Assembly (NCBI RefSeq): GCF_018873765.1
Contig: NC_057925.1
Span: 9,683,568 to 9,747,567, forward strand
DNA length: 64,000 nucleotides
Direction of reading: 5' to 3'
DNA from: Telopea speciosissima
Taxonomy: Eukaryota; Streptophyta; Magnoliopsida; Proteales; Proteaceae
The position numbers and the translations under genes were made by a program. How positions within the stretch are numbered: position 1 is the first letter of the stretch; every line of letters starts with the position of its first letter. Of the stretch, positions 11,086-23,004 are shown piece by piece. A model generated the notes under the pieces. That model saw only the letters and a list, made by a program, of their open reading frames with translations. It had not been told where the DNA came from and searched no databases.

Positions 11086-12570
11086 CTATACAGGCTTTGC
11101 TGCTTTTGCACTAACAGACCTGCTATTGACACAACTAATTCTCTGTCTTAAGCTTCCTCCAACAGATTTGTTTCTACTTAATTGGAAAACACCATCTCTA
11201 TCATAATTGGATCCAACAGAGCGGGCTCTCATCTGACTAAAAAATCCTTGAATTGCAGAAGAAGATGAGAGCTCAACACCATCTGCTTCACCTCGGAAGC
11301 TGGAGTTTCCATCTGTTCCAGCCATTAGATCCATCAAATTGCTCCTAAAAACTAAACCCAGATCAGAATAAATTCTACTTGAGTTCTTCAATGACCGAGA
11401 ACGTCTGTAATCTCCATTTTCTCCTACTGGATGCCTTTGCTTTGAATTCCAATGGGTATTTTCAGATTCTACAGGGCGGCCTTCTGTCTCTATCATCAAA
11501 CATGGATTACTAACAGATAAACCATTCCAGGAATGAAGAGGTACCATCTTAGTAAGAACCCTTAGGCACTCCACAATCTCCTTCATCGATGGCCTTCGTT
11601 CCTTGCAAGACCTCACACACTTGGCTGCAATTACTGCTAATTGCTTCCTCACCATTGGATCCTTCGGAGGTGGAATTCTGGGATCGTAGACGCCCAAAAT
11701 CTTACCTTTCTTTATAAGCGGAATTGCCCAATCGACAATTGAAGGTGGCGAATACCCAACATCGATGGCTTTCCTTCCACTGAAGATCTCTAACAGAAGA
11801 ATTCCAAAACTGAACACATCAGTTTTTGTGCTCAGATTATCCGGCGTAAGATAACCAGGATCGAGGTACCCAATTGTCCCCGCCGGCGCAGTCGACCGGA
11901 GCCGGAAATCGTCAACGTGGCACCGCAAAGCGAGCCCAAAATCACCCAATCTGGCATTGGAATCTCGATCAATCAAGACATTTGCTGATTTGATGTCTCT
12001 GTGTATTACAGGAGGAATGGAGGAATGAAGAGTATCAATGGCCTTAGCAGTCTGAAGGGCAAGTCTGATTCTTCGACCCCAGTTGGGCGGTCGAGGGCTA
12101 TTGTGAAGAACTTCGTAAAGGGTTCCATTACTCATGAATTCGACAACCAGAAGACGATCTCTGGAGTCATTGGTGAAACCCAGCAAGTTCACAAGCCGAG
12201 GACTATGGATTTTGGAGAGGATATCAATCTCGTTGTCAACTTCGTTGCTGGTGTCGGCAGTAGAGGCGGTGCGAGGGGCTGCGCCGCGACCTCTAGAGGG
12301 TTTCTTGATGGCGACGAGGCGGCCGCTGCGGAGGACACCCTTGTAGACGCAACCATGGCTGCCTCTGCCCAATAGTTTCTGATCTGAGAAACCATTCGTA
12401 GCGGCTTCAAGGTCGCTGTACTCGAATTGTTGGATTTTGATGGGCTCTTCTCTGTCTTTCTTCTTCTTCTTGGGTTTGTTGTGGGCAGAGTGGGTGGAGC
12501 CGGAGCTGGTGCTGCTGTGGGAGTTGGAGGTTAAGATAGAGGATTCAGCTTTGCAGGAAAGATATCCCAT
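11086..12570 (-). CDS. Receptor-like cytoplasmic serine/threonine kinase (CRINKLY4-related group)
   Basis: Single-exon gene of 494 aa, with a TAG stop at 11088-11086. The ATG at 12570-12568 begins MGYLSCKAES; one codon upstream is TTG, so ATG is the start. A Ser-rich N-terminus and the basic stretch KPKKKKK (about residues 33-39) precede the kinase domain (about 63-340). Visible motifs: P-loop GRGSHGCV (68-75), VAIKK with Lys89, HRDIKSANV with catalytic Asp192, DFG at 210-212, and activation segment GTIGYLDPGY. All catalytic residues are present, so it should be active. There is no signal peptide or membrane span; Cys6 is a possible palmitoylation site, and Tyr3 disfavours N-myristoylation. 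The C-terminal tail of about 150 residues is Ser/Arg-rich. It resembles the Arabidopsis At1g28390/At3g51990/At5g23170 group, which lacks an ectodomain. Substrates are unknown. It stands alone; neighbours are transposon debris. Confidence 0.93.
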   Translation of the reverse strand: MGYLSCKAESSILTSNSHSSTSSGSTHSAHNKPKKKKKDREEPIKIQQFEYSDLEAATNGFSDQKLLGRGSHGCVYKGVLRSGRLVAIKKPSRGRGAAPRTASTADTSNEVDNEIDILSKIHSPRLVNLLGFTNDSRDRLLVVEFMSNGTLYEVLHNSPRPPNWGRRIRLALQTAKAIDTLHSSIPPVIHRDIKSANVLIDRDSNARLGDFGLALRCHVDDFRLRSTAPAGTIGYLDPGYLTPDNLSTKTDVFSFGILLLEIFSGRKAIDVGYSPPSIVDWAIPLIKKGKILGVYDPRIPPPKDPMVRKQLAVIAAKCVRSCKERRPSMKEIVECLRVLTKMVPLHSWNGLSVSNPCLMIETEGRPVESENTHWNSKQRHPVGENGDYRRSRSLKNSSRIYSDLGLVFRSNLMDLMAGTDGNSSFRGEADGVELSSSSAIQGFFSQMRARSVGSNYDRDGVFQLSRNKSVGGSLRQRISCVNSRSVSAKAAKPV

Positions 12571-13658
12571 CAAATTTGATTGAAGCAGACCGATGAGAAG
12601 AGAGAGACCATTACATCAACAGAAGAACACAGAAGCAAGAGTTTTGAACTGGTTTTCTAGGTTAGGTTTCTTGGGTCGTGAAGCCGGAAGCCCGTGAGCT
12701 TTGAAGATGGATAATAAATCAGTAATGGAAGGTAATCAGAGAGAGGTCAGACTTCACAGGAAGATTGAGATTGGAAATTTGGAATATTGGAATAAATGTA
12801 GGCATTACCAAAAATAAATAAATAAATAAATGTCGACCACTCATCATACCCACCAAATTGTAATCCCAAGTTGGTTTGTGATATTATATGCTAATTAATA
12901 CTTAGGATTCTGATAAACCAAAACTATAATATATAACTTTTTTGGTGAAACTATAATATACAACTTAAAAGTATAGGGAAAAAAAACTCTTTCCAGGTGT
13001 GTGGCCCACGCCAACACTCTCATGTATTTATCTCTTTCCTCCTCAAAATAAGAGAGCATATTTTTTTTTTCATATGGAAATTTATCATCTCAAGTGCAGT
13101 GCACCCGATGCACCATACTTATTTGCAAACGGAAGCTTCTTAGTTTCGATTCAATTTGTGACAAAAGATGGAACTTGAAATCACATTATATTTTCTTTAG
13201 GCTTGTCATCAAGCAAAGAGGACAGAGGGTGGATAACTTGCTAAGAAAGACCTCTACAGCTTACAAATTAGGGCCCTTACCAACAGCTGCCTAGTGCAAT
13301 TGGTGAGCTGTGATGCGCTTCATGCCCACATTTCTATTTAATGCAGTTTAAGGCCCTCATTTTTTTTTAGGGGGGGGGGGGGGGCGGAATAGAAATGCTT
13401 AATCATCCCACTGCAAAGTTTAGAAACCCAGAATCGGGATCAAGATCGGGTTAGACGATTCCGATATTAGATCAAATCAGAATCTGTACAAAATCTACCC
13501 CAAATTGCTCTAAACCTAGATATTGGGATATGGATTGATCAAGTCGGATGGACTGGAATCAAGATCAGCCTTGGCTGATTCTGATCCGATCACGATTTTT
13601 AAAACCATGCTCTATTGCGCACTACAAAGTTCAGATGCTCAAGTCATTGAGATTCTAT
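12571..13658. other. 5' flank of the kinase gene and repeat-rich spacer
   Basis: The bases just above 12570 should hold the 5' leader and promoter of the minus-strand kinase gene. I see no convincing TATA box; an (AAAT)n tract lies at about 12815-12833. A G-run is at 13369-13384 and another copy of the dispersed GATCGG-type repeat is at 13430-13610, ending TTTTTAAAACCATG. Confidence 0.45.
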
Positions 13659-14265
13659 TAGGGATGAAACTAGGTTGGGTTGTGCCGGATTTTTTTAAAA
13701 CCCTAGCCCAACCCCGAGTCCTCCTAGCTCAATCCAAGTCCAACCCGGCCCTAGGTCCGATTGAGATATCTCGGCCTAGGCCCAACCCAGCCCAGCCCAA
13801 CCCTGATTGACCTCGATTTTAGCTAGCGCCTGGTTGGCCTTGACTTGCGCTGCTTTTTTGTCATTTACGTCATCTTATATACATTTAAAAAAATGAGACA
13901 CATGTGATTGGGTATTGGTTTGTTTCATACTCAATTGACGATTAGACTTTTCTTTGGGTTGAAAAACTTAGCCCAATCTTAAAATTGTATCGTTCAATAG
14001 ATAATTAGTATTTTTTTGGTAAACTAATAGATAATTAGATACTAAACACAAAATGTAAAATATAAACAATAATTTATAAAGCATAACCTAACACAAGACC
14101 GGGCTGGGTTGGGCTTAGCCCGAGGCCTCAACCCTGACCCAGCCCAACCTTGACTCAGGGCTTGAAAATTTCAACCCTGACCCGCCCTCAAGTGGAAAAC
14201 TCCAGCCCAAGCCTTGTTCGGGCTCAGGGCGGGCTCGGGTTGACTGGGCCATATTTACACCCCTA
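13659..14265. mobile_element. Non-autonomous hAT-type element
   Basis: It starts TAGGGATGAAA and ends TTTACACCCCTA, imperfect inverted ends of the same type as the element at 3176. Flanks are GATTCTAT (13651-13658) and AATTCTAT (14266-14273), an 8-bp target duplication with one mismatch. The 607-bp interior is dominated by GGGCTGGG/CCCAGCCC motifs and has no transposase frame. Confidence 0.75.
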
Positions 14266-14708
14266 AATTCTATATAAAGTTTAAAAACTCGAAATTAATC
14301 TCCATCGTTTCCGATTCAAATCGACATGAATCACCTTGACTAAGCATAACTCAAATAGAGTTAGTGCGCAGAGAATTAGGGTTAATTTGAAATCATCTCC
14401 ATCGATTTGAATTAAATTAAACGATTCATATTCGATTTTTTAATCCATGATCATAAAAGATGAAAAGGACCAAAGAGATGAATCGAGTTTTCCTTTAGCC
14501 ATTCTTCTTTGACCACGGCCTTCAGATGGACAAGAGAGGATATCGTGCATGACTTGGGGGTATTATCGACTTCATGCAATATAAGGGAAATGGATGTTTA
14601 ATGACCCTAAGATGGTGGTTGATCCTTTAGCCACCGGTGTAGAAAAACTTTTTCCCAATCTATATGTATAACCTTCTTCATATATATTATATATATATAT
14701 ATATATAG
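14266..14708. other. Intergenic; dispersed repeat
   Basis: Positions 14280-14460 show the ATCGATT-rich dispersed repeat; an (AT)n tract at 14680-14706 abuts the next MITE. No gene is supported. Confidence 0.4.
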
Positions 14709-14852
14709 GGACGTTGTTCTCTGTGCCGCAGCATAGGCTGCGTCCATGCACATGGGGGTTGGCGTATTGACCACCCTGTCCCCCTGAATGACAGGCTCAT
14801 GTGCCTGAGCGCAGCGGAGTGCCTCCGTTGCGACACAGAAAACATTCTCCCA
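14709..14852. mobile_element. Small MITE flanked by AT microsatellites
   Basis: The left end GGGACGTTGTTCTCTGTGCC and the reverse complement of the right end (GGGAGAATGTTTTCTGTGTC) match at most positions, giving TIRs of about 20 bp on a 144-bp element. (AT)n tracts lie on both sides, compatible with insertion into TA repeats. A related but incomplete sequence occurs at 23005-23100. Confidence 0.65.
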
Positions 14853-15143
14853 TATATATATATATATATATATTTTTTTTTTTGAGGGGGGGACCACTGC
14901 ATTTAAGGGTCAGTTTCAAATGCCAAATGCCAAATGCGGTGAGAAGCCCAAGCCCAAGTGCAGGATGTTAAGTAGAAGAAACGTGATTGTCTTTAAGACA
15001 GTATGGGCCAAACCGCCAAAGTAACCGATCACTCAGCCCTCTCAAACTGAGCTGCTGCCTGTTGTGGGCCTGCAAAGCTTCTGGAAGAGCTTTCCGTTTT
15101 CTGAAGATCTTTATGCGTCGGAAACCAACATCTGTCTCATTTG

Positions 15144-15577
15144 TAGAGCTGTAAATGGATAATCAAAAATTCGAATTCGATCCGCATCCGTATCCGTTTA
15201 GGGACATTCATATTCGTTTAAAGACATTAGGAAAAAAAATTCATATACTCCGATAAAAATCCATCCAAAAAAAATACGAATACTTAATAATAAAAAAATA
15301 AATAAATAATGATCTTAAGGGTTTTTGAAGATTCAACAAGTTCGAAAAAATGAGGAAAAAAGAGTCATGATCTAAAAGATATGGATTGAGAGTGAATTGT
15401 ATCCACTAGGAGATGAAGGTCTAGGTTACACAAGGCAGAGATGTAAACAGATGATCGAAAATCTAATTCAATTCGCATCTGAATCCGTTTAGAGGTATCC
15501 ATATTCGACCAGGGAATATTCAAATCCGATCACATCTAATCCGTATCCGAGCCAAATCTGATCCATTTACAAGCCTA
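15144..15577. mobile_element. Dispersed class II-like element, copy 1
   Basis: The left end TAGAGCTGTAAATGGA and right end TCCATTTACAAGCCTA are near inverted repeats. Flanks CTCATTTG (15136-15143) and CCCATTTT (15578-15585) agree at 6 of 8 positions. The interior carries repeated ATCCGTATCC-type motifs. A second copy without a clear right end lies at 47650-48035. Confidence 0.6.
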
Positions 15578-16344
15578 CCCATTTTCTATCTTTCACGAAA
15601 TGAAGGGGATATTTATAGAAACAAAAAGGACAGGTGTTGACCGAATTTGACAAAATAATGCAGAGTCTTGTTGTTTACCATGACAAAGCTTTTAAATAAT
15701 ACCAATTAGACCCATCTCTCTTAATTGTTGTTAAGATTAAGAGGTATGGAGGAAGAAGCAAATACATTGGAATTAAGCTAATCAAATTAGTAGCTATGCC
15801 TTACCATAGACACATCTAAGTAAGAGACAATATAAAGAAACAAGGCATCACATATGCAAAAAGACTAAACAAATAATTGGGTGATATTTTTTTATAATGA
15901 GTCATGCTTAGGAATGTTCCTTACAACTTGCAAACAAGATTAGCACTGATATCAACTTCCTTTGTGGAGACTAGTCCACCTGCTGTACCAAAGAGGGCTA
16001 GGACCTCAATGTCCTGACTGCAGAGAATATATCCAAGATTATATACCACAGGGAGAACCATTGTTGTCAAGTAAAATCATCAGAACTAGGTCTAACTCTT
16101 GTCCTTTGATTTGTGCATTGATAAATAGTAAACCCTAATTGTTCAAGCTTTGCCATGTAGCTATGAATAATAGGCTCTGGATTCAACTCCTACCAAGAGA
16201 ATGTCAATACAAAGAATAAATATTTGATGAGTTGATTGATTGATTAATCTGGGATTATGAAATGGGCCAACCTTTTTTGGAAACACAAGCATCAAATATA
16301 GTTAATAAAGAGCAGAGAAACAAACATGCAAGACCCATCATCCA
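15578..16344. other. Intergenic; nothing recognised
   Basis: AT-rich single-copy-looking sequence with no motifs, inverted ends or coherent frames that I can support. Confidence 0.4.
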
Positions 16345-16876
16345 TTCATCCCAACTGTCAACCTATACAATAAACATAAATTTTGCATATTATAATCACA
16401 TATTTTCGGTGCATGCCTAGGGATGTATGCGGTACAATCCAACGACTGGCAGCACCCTAGGCGTGCTGGACTCCCTTTCAGACCTATTCATGTCCTCTAC
16501 ATGGTAGGTCATGAAGCGCAAAAGTTCTTTATGCCTACTTACAATTTGAAGCTCTCATATATTAAAGGTCTACAACTTAATTAGAATTTTTTTTTATTAT
16601 AGATAATCTATTCATCCCAACTGTCAACATATACAATAGACATAAATTTTGCATATTGCAATCACATATTTTCGGTGCATGCCTAGAGATGTGTGTGGTA
16701 CAGTCCAACGACTGACAACACCTTAGGCGTGCTGAGCTCCCGTTCAGACCCATTCATGTCCTCTACATGGTAGGTCATGAAGCGCAAAAGTTCTTTATGC
16801 CTACTTACAATTTGAAGCTCTCATATATTAAAGGTCTACAACTTAATTAGAATTTTTTTTTTATTATTATTATAGA
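16345..16876. repeat. 266-bp tandem duplication
   Basis: Two adjacent copies (about 16345-16610 and 16611-16876) share CATCCCAACTGTCAAC, TTTTCGGTGCATGCCTAG, CATGTCCTCTACATGGTAGG and GAAGCTCTCATATATTAAAG at a constant 266-bp offset. The 3' part (from GAAGCTCTCATAT) is also the starting motif of the larger unit seen again at 23870 and 38278. Confidence 0.9.
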
Positions 16877-18290
16877 TAATCTTGTATAAAGTGGAAAGGT
16901 GAAAAAGGGATACAATTAGCAAAACCCAAATGGTTAATTTGGAGTGGGTTGGTGAGTTGAGTTTCGATCATTGAACTATTAAAACAGATCTCCTTGTCAT
17001 GTAATTGGTCATGCATTATATATTGTTGTTATTTTGCTGCAAATCTCCCAACAAGAAATGTACATTTCCCATAGTTGCAAAGGGGCTTAATTAGCTTTGT
17101 TCATCATGTAAACATATTTTGGATGGGAATGACGTTTTTTTTATTCCCCTATTGCTTATATTTGCAGCATGATAAACGCCTCTATGTGGAGACCTCTGAG
17201 TCTATACCGAAGCTTGTACAAACGCCATGACTTTTACTAACAAATGCCACTAAACTAAGAAATCACAATCTCTATAGCGGTGTTTATACAAATGTCTTTA
17301 TAAGATACATTTCACTAAAAGTCCATCCATACGGCCACAACGATAAAACGTCGTCGTTCATTTCCGACTGGCAGCATTTTTATGGCGTTTATAATTGATG
17401 TAATTTTTTAGTACTAAAATGGATGTCAGTGGATGTTGGGCATTATTATTGAAATGGATGGATGTGTAATATGTCTGTTCGATTCAACAGGTTATGGGAT
17501 GAGTGAAAAAAGTAATAGGATTACATAAAGAAACAGTTTTTTTTTTTTTTTTTGAAATAAAAGTAAAAATGGCACTGATGCATTAATCTTCTACTTGGTG
17601 CTTTTTTTCTTGGTTTTGCTTTTTGTTCAATTCTAATTGTCGGGTGTTTATTGCATGTATTAGAAGCCATTTTAATCTTTTGGGGGTTGGGACACCATCT
17701 GCTTTGTAAATGTAAGCCTGTTTTCTATTCATTTACCATAACTTCTATGAATTTGCATATGAAAATGATTTTTCTCCCAAGGTGTATATTCCTAAGTCAG
17801 AATCACATGGAAACGTAGGAATTAAGGAGGGTGACTTAAAAAATTGAAATACACAATCAAAAGTTAATCTTGATTTAAGTCCAGGAAAGTGTTTGCTTTA
17901 TTTCTTAACTTTAGTATAGTTGTAAAATTATCTCACATTTCTGAAACTTTTGTTCTGGAACTAAAAAAAAAAAAAAAAACCTATGAAAACAAAAGTAATT
18001 TCCAAAGTTTTGCAAGGGTTATTATTCACCTTTCGTACCCTCTCTTTGGATAAAATCTTGGTTTCAAAGAAAACCAAATTTACAGAATCTTTTCCTTCTT
18101 CTGGATAACCTAGTCATCATCCTTTGGGATTGGTTTAGGAGTCTCCTCAAAAGAAAGGTCTATAACCTCTGGAACCCTTTCTCTGGCAAAATCCTTCTTT
18201 GACTCCGGAGAAAGAACTACTTCGAAATTTACTACGCCCATTTACTTGTGGGAGGAAGTACTGCATCAGGGTCATGCTGAATACAGAATT
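16877..18290. repeat. Tandem segment, copy 0 (3' part only)
   Basis: This stretch matches 23870-25693 and 38278-39170 plus 42030-42735: GATAATCTTGTATAAAGTGG, AAAATGGATGTCAGTGGATG, TTGGTTTTGCTTTTTGTTCA, GACACCATCTGCTTTGTAAA and the terminal exon block occur in the same order. A piece at 17186-17395 with GCGTTTATACAAA motifs is a separate mobile segment, because in copy 2 it sits at a different point (39181-39423). Confidence 0.8.
18110..18235 (-). pseudogene. Candidate C-terminal exon of an unrecognised gene, copy 0
   Basis: The minus-strand frame reads EVVLSPESKKDFARERVPEV, then DLSFEETPKPIPKDDD and a TAG stop at 18112-18110. Copies 1 (25529-25650) and 2 (42515-42660) keep the RVPKVKDLSFEETP core, so this block behaves like coding sequence rather than spacer. 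Copy 0 is the only one with an open frame through the stop. I do not recognise the family. A plausible upstream splice donor (AAAG|GTATGT) lies on the same strand at 18385. It could be a relic of a host gene carried by the tandem segment. Confidence 0.4.
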
Positions 18291-19319
18291 TAAAGACACA
18301 AAATCATTCAAAAAACACAAAAACACAAAAAACTATTTCTGAGTCCGAATCAATATTTTAGAACAAAAACATTGCCATACATACCTTTACTGATTAGTTT
18401 CATCTAATATCTCGGCTGTTCAGGTATAAAATTGGTGAGATTTTTGAGACATTAAAAGATTGAAGGATGTATTCCTCGTTGATTAGAAAACTCCAAATTG
18501 AAATGTAATTGATTGAGGATGACCACTTATACTCACTATTCATTAAGAAATAAACCCACACAGTCAATGTTGTTTGAACACAAACACAACAAAATCATGC
18601 ATTCATAAAATAAGGGTGACATGCAAATCACAAATCAGGACATAGCAACTAAGGATGATTCTGGAAATTGGACCAAACAACAAGATTGACCAATCAAACC
18701 AGCTTGATGTAGAAATCCCCACTTTTCGTTTTTGGGTCTATTTGAGCTTAGGTTGCATCCTCCTGGAATTATCTAAATTTATTTTGGGCCTAATGAGGCC
18801 ATTGTTTTAGGTTCCTTTGATCCACCTGAGTTTGGGCCGGCCCATATGATGGGCTTGGGCATTTGGACTTTAATTTTGGAGCTTGATGGGTTTTGTTTGA
18901 ACTCTTTTTTTTTTTTTTTTGGAATTGGAGAGCTTTAATACGGGGGGGGAGACAGGGGATGGGGGTAGGCCCCAAGGTGGTTTGAACTCTATTTCCTGGG
19001 ACTTGTGGAACTTAAGGTTCTGCATGGCAACGTTCCAAAAGCTTGGAAATAGCCCAATGTTTGAGTCAAAGGATTGAGTTTAGTTTGAGATTTGAATATG
19101 GTGTTCAGGATTTGAATATTATTCATGAGTTGGATCTTTGTTTGGCCTATTGGCTAAGAGTAGAGAGTCTAATTTTAGGCGGTTCAAATATTCCGGTCAA
19201 TTTGGTAAATGGATCTTAGATTGTGGGCCATACATTCCAATACAAATTGAGTTTTAATTTTGGTCATTTTTTTTAGTAGTAAGTTTAATCAATTAGTCTA
19301 ATTAGGACTCATAATGCGT

Positions 19320-19715
19320 TCAACGGTGACTCACTTGGACATCTTGTCTTGTTTTAGGGCTTGAAACTATCCCTTCTTCTGAAGAAATAAAAATGCTATT
19401 TAGCACTTGGATCCATATAGCTCTATGGGACTGGATGGGTTTTCTGGTATTTTTTTTTTCCATAAAACTTGAAACGTCGTAAAAAAAAGACACATGTAAT
19501 GCGGTGAATTTTTTTTTTTTTTTTTTCAAATTTTGAGTGTTGCCTAAGGGTGTTAGTGACTATTTTATCACCTTTATTCCTAAGGTTGAGGGTGCATCTT
19601 CTTTGGACAAGTTTTACCCTATTTGCATGGGGAATATTTTGTGGTACAGACATTCAAATGTTCATGAGATTATCAATTGGATATAAAAGAGATTCTAAAA
19701 TTGTACGGAAAATAG
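19320..19715 (+). pseudogene. Old LINE reverse transcriptase fragment (copy 1)
   Basis: Reading frames give IPSSEEIK followed by a degraded D..SS.G.DGF stretch and, near 19560, FITFIPKVEGASSLDKF then PICMGN. These correspond to the RT motifs before and at L.LIPK...P.....FRPI. Poly-T tracts and frameshifts break it. A younger LINE on the opposite strand is inserted at its 3' side. The equivalent fragment in copy 2 is 33780-34140. Confidence 0.6.
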
Positions 19716-19727
19716 TTTTCCATCAAG

Positions 19728-21914
19728 TTTTTTTTTTTTTTTTTTAACCCGAACATTATCTGGGATTTGGTCCAGCCCGTACGATTTTATTAAAGATCAA
19801 TCAAAGAAAAGGAAAGACTACAAGGGGGGAACATACCTGCCTTATCCCAGCCCAAAAGATATTGAACCCTCAACTCTCCAGAAAGAAAACCAAGAAAGCA
19901 CACAGCCCTTACAAGCAACCCCAAGCAAAAGAAAGCTAATTCCTTAACACAGGAAAGCCAAGAGCATCCTCTTTGGTAATCCGCCGAAGATCCAGAGGGA
20001 GATTCATCTCCCCACTAAAATAAATATCAGAAGCTAATTCACAAGCTAAATTGGCCAAACAGTCTGCTGCCCTGTTCCCCTCTGTAAAGGTGAAGGAGAG
20101 AGCAAAGGCTTAGTAGACTTGATGAGGTCCATGATCCCCTGGAATCAATACCAACCCTTTCAGAGGCTATACCTTCGTTGTGACACACACTTGAGAGTCA
20201 CCTCCAAGTCCGAGTTAACAATAGCCCCTACTAACCCCAAATTCGCACAAAGTCTCAAACCATCCCTCAAAGCTCTCAGTTCAGCAATGTTATTTGTGCA
20301 AGCACCATAGTAATTAGCAAAAGCAGTAATGACAGAACCATACTTGTCTCTGATGATGCCCCCCACCACCCTCCCCTGGGTTTCCTTTGCAAGCACCATC
20401 AATATTAAGCTTAATCGCAAAGAAAAGATGGCACTAGAACATGGGGTCGTAGGCCGACGAACAACCAATTTTTGAGTAATTTCAAAAAATTTGGAGAACC
20501 ATAGCGTCCTGAAAATTCGGGTGCTTACGAAATGCAGGATGAAAAGCAATTTCTCTCATCTAATTACAGATCACCTGCACAATGTAACTAGCCGAACGGG
20601 CTCTTTTCCCATGCCTACGATTGTTCCTCTCTTTCCACAACTCCCAAACAATAAAAGAGGGAAGTAAACCATTAATCACACCACCGAGACCCCTTCAATG
20701 AGCATGTCCGTGCCAGAATAAAATTCTATATCTCACATCCTGAGTGGGCACCAATTCTATGTCAACCAGCCTTGAAAAAAAATCTCATACCTTGCTAGCC
20801 GTTCCTCTTGCCACCAAACAGTGTGTTGTCGTCCCCCGCACAGGAGAACCACAACATAAACATTTGGAAACAAAGGGAATGCCCATCGCCATAATTGCAT
20901 CATCTGTTGGAATTGACCCACAAAGCACTTGCCAAGTAAAAAAACCAATTTTAGATGGCAACATCCAGTTCCAAAGCCATTTCGCAAATGGCCTCTCCGG
21001 CAAAGCTGACCGAATTTCGTTCCATAAGGCTTTGATAGAGAGCTTGCCGTCACTTGCCAGCGTCCACACCAATCTATCCACCCTACTTGACTGAGAAAAA
21101 TTTTCATTCCGGATATTATCAAGCACTATGGCCGAATCAATTTTTTGCAAAACATCCTGATCCCAAACACCTTCCTGATTAAGAACATCACACACCCGAC
21201 TTGAGAGATCAAGATTAGTCGCCCCATCCACACGGTCAAGCAGAGCACCCCACCTTAACCAATTATCTAACCAGAAATTTACGTCCCCTCTTCCAACCAG
21301 CCATTGCGAATTTGAAAAAAGTGTTTCTTTATGAACCATTGCTCTTCTCCAAGATAACGAGCCAGCCAAACATGGACTTGCCTAGGCAATATACGTATTC
21401 TTGAGAAACTTAGCTTTAAAAAAAGAACACCATAAAGTGTTACCTGACATCGCCCACCACAACCCTTTCAACCGAAGCGCCAAGCCAATGTCCTCAAGAC
21501 GCTTCACCCCTAGATTCCCTTCAGCCATGGGTTTACACACCTTATGCCACCCCACCCAATGACGGCGATTGCCCCATTTCGATTGTCCCCACAAGAAATC
21601 CGTACAAATACCATCAAACTTTTTAATGACTACCTTGAAAAACTCCAGCGTGGAAATAATATGTATTGGCATAGAGGCAAGCATGTGTTTAAGCAACACT
21701 AATCTCCCACCCGAGGACAGCAGACTCCCCTTCCAACCCGCCACCTTCTTGCTCATCTTAGCTAAGAATTCATCCAAAAAAGACACTCTGAGTCTACCAG
21801 CATATAGGGGAGCTCCAAGATATATTATCGGAAGTGTCTTTCTAGAAAAACCGGTCACTGATTCCACCATTCGACATCTATGATCAGTTGTCTTATCACT
21901 CATCACCAAACAGC
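19728..21914 (-). mobile_element. 5'-truncated LINE insertion with target-site duplication (copy 1)
   Basis: Minus-strand LINE ending in an A-tail, seen as an 18-bp T-run at 19728-19745. The 12-bp target duplication TTTTCCATCAAG lies at 19716-19727 and 21915-21926. From 5' to 3' it encodes the end of RT (IIYLGAPLYAGRL, KVAGWKGSLLSSGGRLVLLK, ADFLWG-like region), the zinc-binding RT-associated domain (KWLWNWMLPSKIGFFTWQVL, then CLCCGSPV and HCL), and an RNase H-like domain (RDKYGSVITAF, NNIAELRALRDGL). Frameshifts at about 21380 and 20760 disable it. Truncation and A-tail are as expected of target-primed insertion. Confidence 0.9.
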
Positions 21915-22013
21915 TTTTCCATCAAGCTATGTTAGTTTCTAGATAAGATGAATGCCAAAGAAGAACTCTTGGGTAAAATGTAATGTCATTATCATAATTA
22001 CACCAATGGGTGA

Positions 22014-22112
22014 GCCTTGGTGTAATGGTTAAGTTGCACTATTGCAATCATCAGGTTGTAGGGTCTTATCTCATAAAACATTGTATGAGAGTCTTACCTC
22101 CCAAGCCACCGA
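22014..22112 (+). mobile_element. tRNA-derived SINE fragment (copy 1)
   Basis: The sequence GAGCCTTGGTGTAATGGTTA followed by GTTGCACTATTGCAATCATC and AGGTTGTAGGGTCTTATC has the A-box/B-box layout of plant tRNA-derived SINE heads, though the B box is decayed. Copy 2 carries the same piece at 36422-36520. The 3' body is short or missing. Confidence 0.5.
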
Positions 22113-22121
22113 CAATTAATA

Positions 22122-22320
22122 GGATCCACCTCCTCTGTAGTGCACCCCTAAGCTGTACATTATCCGGCACGACAACTTAGGTCGACACATGGATCGAACG
22201 GTGAGGATGCATGAAGCACATCTGTCCTCGCCATTTGATTGATACCCAGGCCATGTGTCGACCTAAGTTGTCACATCAGATAATGTGCAGTTCGGGGTGC
22301 ACTACAGAGGAGCCGAATCC
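22122..22320. mobile_element. Foldback MITE (copy 1)
   Basis: Inverted arms of nearly 70 bp: left GGATCCACCTCCTCTGTAGT through GACAACTTAGGTCGACACAT, right arm the reverse complement with few mismatches (ATGTGTCGACCTAAGTTGTC to ACTACAGAGGAGCCGAATCC). The loop is about 60 bp. The element is also present in copy 2 (36553-36750), and a related end starts at 63957. Confidence 0.8.
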
Positions 22321-23004
22321 CACTTAATAGTTTAGATGTCCTACCTCCGAAAAGACAAGTTACTTGTATAGAACCCATTATCGTGATCTTCATGCACTGC
22401 CAATTTGTGATGCCGTTGTTATCGGCATGCATTCTATCACCATAATGTTATTGATTCACTTCAACTCACCATCTTAATTTAAAGGCAAAGAGAGAGGGAA
22501 AACCAAACACCACACTTGAGAACTCTATATATAAAGATTTTCTCATCATCTAACTTTAGTGGAGAGAAATATAGAATGATTGTAGAATGGTTAGAATCCG
22601 ATCAAGGTTTTGCTATGATCATCAGGCTGTCAACTCTCCCAGTGGATCGATCGATTCTTCTACATACCAGTAGCTACTATCGTAAGGGGTATGGGGCTCC
22701 TCTGTGGCATGGCAGGGTGTTCAGCGCACATCTGAAAGCTGGGCACTCTTTATCAATCTTCTCCAAACTCTATAAATTTATTAGATCATAACCTAAATCC
22801 ATCAGATGAGACTCTTTATTAATCACTGACGGGAGTTTACATCAAAACACTAAGGATAGTGGTTGGGCTTTCATTTTGTTTCTTAATTGAGAAAAGTTTG
22901 TTTTCTCTTTGAACAGGAAAGTTTGATTTTTTAGGCACAAGCCTTGGTCCTATAACTTCTTGGGAACCTGTGTTTCATATATCTTATTAACTCTAAATTA
23001 AGGG

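Noticed and set aside
12001..12375. Plus-strand open frames of 70-124 codons
   Set aside because: They are antisense shadows of the kinase gene, created by its codon composition.
14607..14902. Two minus-strand frames with YIYIYI tracts
   Set aside because: The tracts are translated AT microsatellites on both sides of a MITE.
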